DNA of 64,000 nt. Origin: Amycolatopsis suaedae (GTDB lineage: Bacteria > Actinomycetota > Actinomycetes > Mycobacteriales > Pseudonocardiaceae). Where the stretch lies: NCBI RefSeq assembly GCF_004214935.1, contig NZ_SFCC01000021.1:86627-150626 (forward strand). The letters are read 5' to 3'. The translations under genes were made by a program, and so were the position numbers. The notes under the pieces were generated by a model. It worked only from the letters and a program-made list of their open reading frames with translations, did not search any database and was not told where the DNA came from. This document shows, in pieces, positions 56,969-64,000 of the stretch; the stretch's first letter is position 1; each line of letters begins with the position of its first letter.

Positions 56969-57574
56969 ATGCCGGACCAGGAACTTCCCGCCGCCGCCCG
57001 GCGCTACGAGGCCTACAGCCACGAGGCCATGCGCGAGGAGGTCGACACGGACAACGACCCGGCCGCGGCCGGGGAGGTCGGCGGGCAGTGGGCCGAGCTG
57101 GCCGGCAGGCTGCGCGAGTCCACCGACGCGCTGGGCGCGTTGCTGGAACGCAGCGGCGAGGCCTGGACCGGGCCCGCGGCCGAGGCCATGCGCGGGGTGC
57201 TCGGGCAGGCGGCGGGCTGGTCGGCCGACGCCGCCGAGCTGTCCGACGCACTGGGCAGGTCGGTGTCCGCGCAGGCCGACATCGCCGCGCGGGCCCGCGC
57301 CGAGATGCCGCCGCCGGTGCGCTACGACCCGGCCGGGATGATCCGCGAGGCCGCGGCCAGCGGGAACCTGCTCAACCTGGCCGGCCTGTCGGCGGCCATG
57401 CACGCCCGCAAGGCCGAGGCGGAGGCGGCCCGGCAGAAGGCGGTCGACGTCATGAACGCCCGCGACGACGGGCTGCGGGCCGCCGTGCCGGAGGGCGAGT
57501 TCACGCCCCCGCCACCGCTCACCTCCGTGGCTCCCGAGGTGCCGCCGCAACCAGGGTCGTCGAGGCCCGTGTGA
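56969..57574 (+). CDS. PPE/WXG-like ESX substrate
   Basis: The 201-residue product is helical, with GEAWTGPAAEAM near residues 65-76, a WxG helix-turn motif in an antiparallel helical pair, and a Pro-rich C-terminus. GAGGAGG precedes ATG 56969. The gene order lipoprotein, WXG-like, EspG suggests it is exported by a type VII system with the adjacent EspG as chaperone. Confidence 0.75.
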   Translation: MPDQELPAAARRYEAYSHEAMREEVDTDNDPAAAGEVGGQWAELAGRLRESTDALGALLERSGEAWTGPAAEAMRGVLGQAAGWSADAAELSDALGRSVSAQADIAARARAEMPPPVRYDPAGMIREAAASGNLLNLAGLSAAMHARKAEAEAARQKAVDVMNARDDGLRAAVPEGEFTPPPPLTSVAPEVPPQPGSSRPV

Positions 57575-58290
57575 TCCGGCTGTCCGCGTCGGCCTTCGAC
57601 GTGGTGTGGGCCGACCTGGGACTGGGCCGGGTGCCGGAACCGCTGCGGGTACGCAGCGTCGGCCACACCGACGCCGAGCGCGCCGACATCCGCGCGGCCG
57701 TCTACGCCAACCTCGCCGAGCGCGGCCTGCTGCCCGGCGGCGAGCTGGACGAGGCCGTGGTCGCGCGGCTGACCACGCTGGCGTCGGCCTCGGTGTTCGT
57801 CGAGTGCGAGGCGCTGGCCGACATGGACTCCGACGAACCGCTGCGTGCCGTCGCCGCGGGCGACGGTTCCCGCGCGGTGCTGGCGGTGCAGCCGAGTCAG
57901 ACCGTCGGCCTGTCCGCCATCCGGCCGGGGGAGCTGTGCCCGGCGATCGTGGACCTGCTTCCCGAGCTGCCGCCCGGCCCGGGGTACGGCGTGAACCTGC
58001 CCGCCACGGAGCTGCCGTCGCCGGACGGCGCCTCGGCCGCCCGGCAGCGTCAGCTGCGCGAGGTGCTGGCCATCCAGGCGCGGCCGGTGTACAGCGCCGG
58101 GCAGCTGACCGTCCGCGTGCGGGAGAACGGGACGGTCGCCCGGCGGGGCGGGTTGACCTGGTTCCTCACCGACGTCGGCGCCTACTTCGGCACCGTCGCC
58201 GCCGGCCGGGGCGGCCAGGACTGGCTCACCGCAGGCCCGGTCGACGCCCCGCGCCTGACCCAGCAGCTCGCCGACCTCGTCGCCCCCTGA
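57571..58290 (+). CDS. ESX secretion chaperone EspG family
   Basis: The 239-residue product matches EspG: LSASAFDVVWADLGLGRVPEPL near the start, a central helical/beta region and RRGGLTWFLTDVGAYFGTVA near 185-205. EspG proteins bind PE/PPE substrates in the cytosol before type VII secretion. GTG 57571 overlaps the previous stop by four bases. No ESX core gene lies nearby. Confidence 0.85.
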   Translation: MIRLSASAFDVVWADLGLGRVPEPLRVRSVGHTDAERADIRAAVYANLAERGLLPGGELDEAVVARLTTLASASVFVECEALADMDSDEPLRAVAAGDGSRAVLAVQPSQTVGLSAIRPGELCPAIVDLLPELPPGPGYGVNLPATELPSPDGASAARQRQLREVLAIQARPVYSAGQLTVRVRENGTVARRGGLTWFLTDVGAYFGTVAAGRGGQDWLTAGPVDAPRLTQQLADLVAP

Positions 58291-58317
58291 GTTCCCCACA
58301 GCTCCCCACCCACGCTC

Positions 58318-58367
58318 CCCCAATGTGGCATTGGGGAACGTGAAGTCCCCCAATGTGGCATTGGGGG
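58318..58367 (+). repeat. Two tandem CCCCAATG-TGG-CATTGGGG hairpins
   Basis: The first stem is CCCCAATG/CATTGGGG (58318-58325 with 58329-58336). The second, one base longer, is 58347-58355 with 58359-58367. Both have a TGG loop. They lie just after the EspG gene in the 305-bp intergenic region before mraZ, which has no other gene. They may serve as terminators or be a dispersed repeat. Confidence 0.8.
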
Positions 58368-58490
58368 ACCGTCGCGCACCCCCGGGCCGGGGGATGTTGC
58401 GTGGCGTCCCCCACGGCCCCCCACTCGCGCCCCACCACGCTCACCTGCGCAAACGCGTCACCCAGGGGGTGGACGCCGGGTTCTTCCGCG

Positions 58491-58532
58491 TTGACTGTGG
58501 TGAAAAGTGGGGTACGGTGGTGGCCAGTGGGG
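58491..58532 (+). promoter_or_regulatory. mraZ promoter and MraZ operator
   Basis: TTGACT (58491-58496), 16 bp, TACGGT (58513-58518) form a promoter. Four GTGG(T/G)G repeats start at 58497, 58507, 58517 and 58527, exactly 10 bp apart, covering the spacer and the -10. GTGGG-type repeats are the known MraZ binding motif, so this is its autoregulatory operator. Confidence 0.8.
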
Positions 58533-58595
58533 CGGAAGGGAGCCCCGTGGCCGGCCCGGGGTGGTTGACCGGGCTCGGTGAGGGAGGTGGACGCC

Positions 58596-59027
58596 GTGTT
58601 CCTCGGCACCCACACCCCGAAACTGGACGACAAGGGGCGGCTCACGTTGCCCGCGAAGTTCCGCGACGCGCTGGCCGGCGGGCTGATGGTCACGAAAGGA
58701 CAGGACCACTGCCTCTACGTCTTCCCGCGCGCCGAGTTCGAGCAGATGGCACGCAAGGTGGCCGAGGCCCCGTTCACCAACGAGGCAGTCCGCGCCTACC
58801 AGCGCTACCTGTTCGCCGGAACCGACGAGCAACGCCCTGACGGGCAGGGACGCATCGCCATCGCGTCCGAGCTGCGGCGCTACGCCGGGCTCACCAAGGA
58901 GTGCGTGGTGATCGGTGCGATCACCAGGCTGGAGATCTGGGACGCCCAGGCGTGGCAGGGCTACCTGGACGAACACGAGGACAGCTACGCGAAGGCTCAG
59001 GAGGAGGTTCTGCCGGGCGTCTTCTGA
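58596..59027 (+). CDS. mraZ: Transcriptional regulator MraZ
   Basis: The 143-residue product has two SpoVT-AbrB-like halves: LDDKGRLTLPAKFRDAL at about 12-28 and DGQGRIAIASELRRYAGL at about 85-102. It forms a ring octamer or dodecamer that binds the GTGGG repeats upstream. GTG 58596 gives the same length as the mycobacterial protein and has GGGAGG nine bases upstream; GTG 58578 would add six residues. Confidence 0.93.
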   Translation: MFLGTHTPKLDDKGRLTLPAKFRDALAGGLMVTKGQDHCLYVFPRAEFEQMARKVAEAPFTNEAVRAYQRYLFAGTDEQRPDGQGRIAIASELRRYAGLTKECVVIGAITRLEIWDAQAWQGYLDEHEDSYAKAQEEVLPGVF

Positions 59028-59029
59028 GC

Positions 59030-59145
59030 ACATTGCGCAATGTCCGGCACGGATGCCGCCAGGCCTCTGTCCGCTCAGTGGCCCTGATGCACCTTCCCCG
59101 GCATCAGGTCCGCAGCGGGCGGGCGGAGACCTGGCGGCATCCGTG
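59030..59145 (+). ncRNA. Structured leader before rsmH (mraW-RNA-motif-like)
   Basis: A perfect palindrome ACATTGCGCAATGT (59030-59043) is followed by a long stem whose base is 59048-59063 paired perfectly with 59130-59145. The stem extends inwards with wobbles, and an internal 8-bp stem (59083-59090 with 59101-59108) closes a loop. An actinobacterial structured RNA called the mraW motif is known at this position; match to its consensus was not tested. Confidence 0.65.
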
Positions 59146-59184
59146 TCACCGGGCATCGCGGAGAGGTGGAAGGGGGACTCGACC

Positions 59185-60138
59185 GTGAACGACAGCACGC
59201 ACCTGCCGGTGCTGGCGCGGCGCATCGTCGAGTTGTTCACCCCCGTCTGCGCCGACCGCGACGCGGTGCTCGTCGACGCCACGGTGGGCCTCGGCGGGCA
59301 CGCCGACGCGCTGCTCACCGCGTTCCCCCGGCTGCGGCTGATCGCCGTCGACCGCGACCCCGACGCCCTGGCCCGCTCCCGGGAGCGGCTGGCCGGGCAC
59401 GGCGACCGGGTCGAGTTCGCGCACGCCGTGTACGACCGGATTCCCGAGGTGCTCGCCGAGCGCGGTCTGTCCACAGTGGACGCCCTGCTGTTCGACCTGG
59501 GGGTGTCGTCGATGCAGCTGGACCGTCCCGAGCGCGGATTCGCCTACGCCCGCGACGCACCGCTGGACATGCGGATGGACCCGACCACCGGCATCACCGC
59601 CGCCGAGGTGCTCAACACCTATCCGCCCGCGGAGCTGATCCGCGTCCTGCGCGAGTACGGCGAGGAGCGGTTCGCCCAGCGGATCACCCGGGCCGTGGTC
59701 GCCGAGCGCGAGCGCGCGCCGTTCGAACGCAGCGAACGGCTGGTGAAGCTGCTCTACGACGCCGTTCCCGCGGCGAGCAGGCGCACCGGCGGACACCCGG
59801 CCAAGCGGACGTTCCAGGCACTGCGGATCGAGGTCAACGGCGAGCTGGAGGTCCTGCGCAGGGCGCTGCCCGCCGCGCTGGACGCACTGGCCGTCGGCGG
59901 CCGGATCGTCGTCGAGGCCTATCACTCGCTGGAGGACCGGATGGTGAAGCGGGCGTTCGCCGAGCTGGCGAAGTCCCGTACGCCGGAAGGACTTCCGGTG
60001 GAACTGCCCGGCCACGGGCCCCAGCTGCGGCTGCTCACCCGCGGCGCGGAACTGGCCGGGGCGGACGAGATCGAACACAACCCACGAGCGAGCTCGGTGC
60101 GGCTGCGGGCGGCGGAGCGGATCGGAGAGGCGACATGA
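59185..60138 (+). CDS. rsmH: 16S rRNA (cytosine-1402-N4)-methyltransferase
   Basis: The 317-residue product has HLPVLARRIVELF, VDATVGLGGHADALL (SAM site) near 30-45, LFDLGVSSMQLD near 105-116, and the C-terminal VEAYHSLEDRMVK. This gives C1402 methylation in the ribosomal P site. AAGGGGG precedes GTG 59185. It is in the division cluster between mraZ and ftsL. Confidence 0.94.
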   Translation: MNDSTHLPVLARRIVELFTPVCADRDAVLVDATVGLGGHADALLTAFPRLRLIAVDRDPDALARSRERLAGHGDRVEFAHAVYDRIPEVLAERGLSTVDALLFDLGVSSMQLDRPERGFAYARDAPLDMRMDPTTGITAAEVLNTYPPAELIRVLREYGEERFAQRITRAVVAERERAPFERSERLVKLLYDAVPAASRRTGGHPAKRTFQALRIEVNGELEVLRRALPAALDALAVGGRIVVEAYHSLEDRMVKRAFAELAKSRTPEGLPVELPGHGPQLRLLTRGAELAGADEIEHNPRASSVRLRAAERIGEAT

Positions 60139-60806
60139 CGGCACCAGCGCGAAGCCGTACCCGTGCCCGGTCGGCGCGACGGGACGAGCAGGAGCCCCGG
60201 CGGGCCAGGGCAGGCGCCACCGTCACCGAGCCCGCCCGGCCGGTCCGCGGCAGGCGGCCGCGCACCGAGCGCGGCGGCCGTACCACGGCGGCCGAGCGCG
60301 CCTACGCCCGCCGCGCCCAGCGGGCGGGCGCGGCGGAGCGCGAGGAGGAGCAGGGCGCCGCGGCGTCCGGGCGCAAGCGCGCGCTGAAGCTGCTGCGCCT
60401 GCCCACCTCGCGGGCGTCGTTCGTGCTGGTCATGATGGGCCTGCTGGCCGCGGGCGTGGCGACCACGCTGTGGCTGTCCACCCAGGCCATCGCCGACTCC
60501 TACCGGCTGGAGGAACTGCGCAGGGACAACGCGACGCTGGCCGAGCGGGCCGAGCAGCTGGAGCGTGACGTCACCCGCAAGGAGTCCTCGTCCTCGCTGG
60601 CCGAGGACGCGAAGAAGCTCGGCATGGTGCCGGTCGGCGACCTCGCGCACATCGTGGTCAACCCGGACGGCACCGTCCGGGTGGTCGGCGAGCCGAAGAA
60701 GACCGACCCGAAGGCACAGGAGGAGCCGACGCCGCCGGAGGACGTGGCGCCGCCCGCCCAGCCGACGGTGCCGGACGGCACGACCCCGGCAGCCGGAGGG
60801 CGCTGA
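60135..60806 (+). CDS. ftsL: FtsL-like division protein
   Basis: The 223-residue bitopic protein has a long basic N-terminal cytoplasmic part (about 90 residues), one membrane helix at about 94-117, an extracytoplasmic coiled coil (about 120-155) and a disordered Pro-rich tail. It sits between rsmH and ftsI, where FtsL always lies. Overlaps of four bases upstream and one base downstream (the last base of its stop is the first base of the ftsI ATG) couple the genes. Confidence 0.85.
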   Translation: MTAPARSRTRARSARRDEQEPRRARAGATVTEPARPVRGRRPRTERGGRTTAAERAYARRAQRAGAAEREEEQGAAASGRKRALKLLRLPTSRASFVLVMMGLLAAGVATTLWLSTQAIADSYRLEELRRDNATLAERAEQLERDVTRKESSSSLAEDAKKLGMVPVGDLAHIVVNPDGTVRVVGEPKKTDPKAQEEPTPPEDVAPPAQPTVPDGTTPAAGGR

Positions 60807-62728
60807 TGGCTCCGCCTCGCCCACGCCGGGCACACAACAACGCCCGCCGCACCTACTCCGCCGGCACCCGCAGCGCGGGGGCGGGGCAGGTCGGCCGCGG
60901 CGGCGCGCACAGCCGGTTCACGGTGGTGCGCGTCCTGCTGGTCGTCCTGCTCTGCCTGGCCGGCGGGAAACTGGTGGTGGTGCAGGCGTTCGAGGCCGAG
61001 GCGCTGTCGCAGAGCGCGGAACGCCAGCGCGTCACGCCCATCGACATCCCGGCGCAGCGCGGGTCCATTGTGGACCGCAACGGGACCAAGCTGGCGTTCA
61101 GCGTGGAGACGCGGACGCTGTCGGTCAACCTCAAGCGGATGCGCCAGGACTGGGCGGAGTTCGCCCAGAAGAACCCGGAGAAGGGGCAGAACTTCGAGAC
61201 CAGGGCGGCCGCGGCCGCCCGGTTCATCGCGGCCAAGCTGCCCGGCAAGACCTCCGAGCGTGAGCTGCTCGACCTGTTCCACAAGCCGCAGGACTTCACG
61301 TTCCTGGTCAACGACATCGAGCCGTCGATCGCCGAGGAGATCACCAGCAAGGAGAACTTCCCGGAGATCTCCAAGGAGGTCCGGTCCAAGCGGGAGTACC
61401 CGGGTGGCCCGCTGGCGGCCAACGTCGTCGGCTTCGCCAGCTGGAACATGGAGAACCCGGACGTCTCCAAGCACAACCTGAACGGCCGGGTCGGGCTGGA
61501 GTCGTTGCGGGACAACGACCTCGCCGGTACCCCCGGCCGCAGGCTGGTGGACACCGCGGCGGGCAACGACGCGCTGGTCATCCCCGGCTCGCAGCGCGAG
61601 CTGCAGCCGGCCACCCCCGGCTCCGACCTGGAGCTGACGCTGGACGCCGACGTGCAGTACGAACTGCAGCGCCGGCTGACCGACTACGTGCGCAAGACCC
61701 GGGCCAAGGGCGGCAGTGCGGTGATCATGGACGCGCGCACCGGTGAGGTGTACGCGCTGGCCAACGACAAGACGTTCGACCCCAACGACATCAACACCCG
61801 CACCAACGAGCTGATGAACAACCGGGCGGTGACCACGCCGTTCGAGCCGGGTTCGGTGAACAAGATCGTCACCGCGGCGGCGGCCGTCGAGTTCGGTCTC
61901 ACCACGCCGGAGGCGGTGCAGTCGGTGCCGGGCTCGCTGAAGGTCGCCGACCATACCGTGCGCGACGCGTGGGAACACGGCACGCAGAACTTCACCACCA
62001 CCGGCATCTTCGCCAAGTCGTCCAACGTCGGGACGCTGCTGCTGGCGCAGAAGGTCGGCGAGGAACGCTTCGCCGAGATGCTCACCCGGTTCGGCCTGGG
62101 CAAGCGCACCGGCATCGGCCTGCCCGGTGAGAGCCCCGGCTCGGTGCCGCCGCGCAACCAGTGGTCGGGCACGACGTTCGGCAACCTGCCCATCGGGCAG
62201 GGTCTGTCGATGACCGTCGTGCAGATGGCCGGGATGTACCAGGCCATCGCCAACAACGGCCTGCGGGTGCCGCCGCGGATCGTGGAGGCCAAGGTCAACC
62301 CGGACGGCACCCGGGTGCCCGAGCCCGCGCCGGAGGCGGTGCAGGTGGTCAGCCCACAGACGGCCAACACCGTCAAGGACATGCTGCGGGCGGTCACGCA
62401 GAAGGGGAAGGGCCAGAACAGCGGCACGGCGCCGATGGCGGCGGTCGAGGGCTACCAGATCTCCGGCAAGACCGGCACCGGCCAGCAGGTGGACCCACGT
62501 ACCGGTGGCTACAGCGACAGCCTGTACAACATCACGTTCGCCGGCATGCTGCCCGCCGACAACCCGCGGTTCGTCGTGGGCATCCGGCTGGACGCACCGG
62601 AGGCGACGCTGCCCAACGGGCACTCGGCCGGGCCGCTGTTCCACGACGTGGCGTCCTACCTGGCGCAGCGGTTCCAGATCCCGCTGTCCGACCAGCCGGC
62701 GCCGGTCGTGCCGCTGGTCTTGTCCTGA
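60806..62728 (+). CDS. ftsI: Division-specific penicillin-binding protein (FtsI/PBP3)
   Basis: The 640-residue class B PBP has a cytoplasmic tail, a membrane helix at about 39-60, a PBP dimerisation region, and a transpeptidase domain with S350-x-x-K353 (FEPGSVNKI), SSN at 405-407 and KTGTG at 555-559. It cross-links septal peptidoglycan. Confidence 0.95.
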   Translation: MAPPRPRRAHNNARRTYSAGTRSAGAGQVGRGGAHSRFTVVRVLLVVLLCLAGGKLVVVQAFEAEALSQSAERQRVTPIDIPAQRGSIVDRNGTKLAFSVETRTLSVNLKRMRQDWAEFAQKNPEKGQNFETRAAAAARFIAAKLPGKTSERELLDLFHKPQDFTFLVNDIEPSIAEEITSKENFPEISKEVRSKREYPGGPLAANVVGFASWNMENPDVSKHNLNGRVGLESLRDNDLAGTPGRRLVDTAAGNDALVIPGSQRELQPATPGSDLELTLDADVQYELQRRLTDYVRKTRAKGGSAVIMDARTGEVYALANDKTFDPNDINTRTNELMNNRAVTTPFEPGSVNKIVTAAAAVEFGLTTPEAVQSVPGSLKVADHTVRDAWEHGTQNFTTTGIFAKSSNVGTLLLAQKVGEERFAEMLTRFGLGKRTGIGLPGESPGSVPPRNQWSGTTFGNLPIGQGLSMTVVQMAGMYQAIANNGLRVPPRIVEAKVNPDGTRVPEPAPEAVQVVSPQTANTVKDMLRAVTQKGKGQNSGTAPMAAVEGYQISGKTGTGQQVDPRTGGYSDSLYNITFAGMLPADNPRFVVGIRLDAPEATLPNGHSAGPLFHDVASYLAQRFQIPLSDQPAPVVPLVLS

Positions 62729-62730
62729 AG

Positions 62731-62754
62731 TTACCGACGGGTAGTATCCCGGTC
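62731..62754 (+). promoter_or_regulatory. Leaderless promoter before LLM oxidoreductase
   Basis: TTACC-GACG-GGTAG (62731-62744) is a near-dyad overlapping the -10 TAGTAT (62742-62747). The predicted start of transcription is within a base or two of ATG 62755, so the message is probably leaderless and the dyad could bind a repressor. Confidence 0.5.
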
Positions 62755-63795
62755 ATGCGGATCGGGATGCAGATCAGCTACGCCGGTGGTTTCGCCGAGA
62801 GCGTGGACGAGATCGTCGAGCTGGAGCGCAACGGGCTGGACATCGTCTACGTGCCCGAGGTGTACACCTTCGACGCGGTGAGCCAGCTGGGATTCCTCGC
62901 GGCGCGGACCGAACGGGTGGAGATCGCCTCGGGCATCATCCCGTTCTACAGCCGGACGCCCGCGCTGATCGCGATGACCGCCGCGGGCCTGGACTACGTC
63001 TCCGGCGGCCGGTTCACCCTGGGCCTGGGCGCGTCGGGGCCGCAGGTCGTCGAGGGCTTCCACGGCGTGCCCTACGACGCCCCGCTGGGCCGCACCCGTG
63101 AGGTCGTCGAGATCTGCCGGAAGGTGTGGCGCCGGGAACGGCTGGAACACGACGGCCGCCACTACCGGATCCCGCTGCCCGCCGACCGCGGCACCGGGCT
63201 GGGCAAGCCGCTCAAGCTGGTCAACCAGCCGGTGCGCGAGCGCATCCCGGTGATGCTGGCCGCGATCGGGCCGAAGAACGTCGCGCTGGCGGCGGAGATC
63301 GCCGAGGCGTGGGAACCGGTGTTCTTCCACCCCGAGCGGGCCGGCGAGGTCTGGGGCGACGCGCTGGCGCGGGGCAGGGCCAAGCGCGATCCGGCGCTGG
63401 GGGAGCTGGACGTGGTGGTCGGCGTCCCGCTGGCCATCGGCGAGGACGCCGGGCCGCTGCTGGAGTACGTCCGGCCCTACGTCGCGCTCTACGTCGGCGG
63501 GATGGGCGCGCGCGGTAAGAACTTCTACCACCAGCTGGCCTGCCGCTACGGCTACGAGCGGGAGGCCGACCTGATCCAGGACCTGTACCTGGACGGCAGG
63601 AAGGAGGAGGCGGCCGCCGCGGTCCCGGACGACCTGCTGCGGTCGATCTCGCTGGTCGGCCCGGCCGGTTACGTCAAGGAACGCCTGGCGGCGTTCGCCG
63701 AGGCCGGTGCCACGACGCTGCACGTGACGCCGCTGGCCGCGGACCGGGAAGGCCGCCTGGCCGCCATCCGGTCCCTGCGCGAACTGGCAGGCTGA
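62755..63795 (+). CDS. LLM-class F420-dependent oxidoreductase
   Basis: The 346-residue luciferase-like monooxygenase fold starts RIGMQISYAGGF, and has IVYVPEVYTFDAVSQLGFLA near 33-52 and RFTLGLGASGPQVVEG near 85-100. Family members use F420H2 or FMNH2. The substrate is unknown. It lies 26 bases after ftsI, where murE is common in other actinobacteria. Confidence 0.88.
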   Translation: MRIGMQISYAGGFAESVDEIVELERNGLDIVYVPEVYTFDAVSQLGFLAARTERVEIASGIIPFYSRTPALIAMTAAGLDYVSGGRFTLGLGASGPQVVEGFHGVPYDAPLGRTREVVEICRKVWRRERLEHDGRHYRIPLPADRGTGLGKPLKLVNQPVRERIPVMLAAIGPKNVALAAEIAEAWEPVFFHPERAGEVWGDALARGRAKRDPALGELDVVVGVPLAIGEDAGPLLEYVRPYVALYVGGMGARGKNFYHQLACRYGYEREADLIQDLYLDGRKEEAAAAVPDDLLRSISLVGPAGYVKERLAAFAEAGATTLHVTPLAADREGRLAAIRSLRELAG

Positions 63796-64000
63796 GGCTC
63801 GCGGGCTCCGGCAAAGTCCGGGTGCTGTGTCCGGGGCGGTTGGTGGGTCTCTTTCGTGGTGGCGGCTGGGCCTGGTGGGCCGGATGTGACTGGTGAGGCT
63901 GCGACGCCGGGGTGGGAAGGTCCTGAAGGCCACAGTGATGATGTGTGTGGACGGAGATCGTGGAGGGCTTGGCTCGTAAAGCCACTGACGCCCGTTGTTG
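63796..64000. other. 205-bp non-coding end of the window
   Basis: No supported gene was seen on either strand. A leftward frame here is low-complexity His/Pro/Ser-rich and runs antisense into the LLM gene. Confidence 0.5.

Overview
The window is high-GC actinobacterial DNA. Gene content points to the order Pseudonocardiales: ClgR/PspA/PspM, ESX-associated EspG and DUF3558 proteins, the mraZ-rsmH-ftsL-ftsI division cluster and an F420-type LLM oxidoreductase. An Amycolatopsis-like genus is plausible, but that is inference from content and synteny.

Positions 1 to about 37.4 kb are a nearly complete temperate siphovirus prophage. It starts with a leftward XRE repressor cut by the window edge. 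A divergent control region carries dyad operators of the form GCATG-N6-CATGC. A long rightward early operon (336 to about 13 kb) of mostly small, end-to-end overlapping genes follows: HTH/Xis-like proteins, a YqaJ exonuclease and RecT annealing pair, a DnaD-like replication protein, a resolvase-like nuclease and many small zinc-ribbon proteins. The late region is HNH, terminase small and large, portal, protease, HK97-type capsid, head-tail connectors, two tail-tube paralogues, a tail chaperone with a -1 frameshift extension, tape measure, a 1,134-residue tail-tip protein, a GH25 endolysin and holin-like proteins. A 513-bp non-coding block with phased 10-bp repeats, a BRO-type antirepressor, a leftward accessory block and a three-gene regulatory cassette (small protein, DUF6879, XRE-DUF5753) close the element. 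No integrase is visible, so the left end lies outside the window. The right end is somewhere between 32.7 and 37.4 kb.

From about 37.4 kb the content is chromosomal. A secreted phospholipase A2 and an ArgA-type acetyltransferase (leftward) precede rimO-pgsA-cinA-clgR, then pspA-pspM, which resembles the mycobacterial clgR/psp stress locus. Leftward pyrD, add, nei and a ParA-like gene follow, then a methyltransferase, dinB and a DUF3040 protein. A leftward moxR-DUF58-transglutaminase operon comes next, then an orphan ESX-accessory operon (small helical protein, DUF3558 lipoprotein, WXG/PPE-like substrate, EspG). The window ends in mraZ-rsmH-ftsL-ftsI and an LLM oxidoreductase.

Regulatory signals in the chromosomal part link the genes. 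ECF sigma-like promoters precede both clgR and pspA, and a ClgR-box-like site precedes clgR. Four GTGG(T/G)G repeats at exact 10-bp spacing overlap the mraZ promoter, and a long structured leader resembling the mraW RNA motif lies between mraZ and rsmH.
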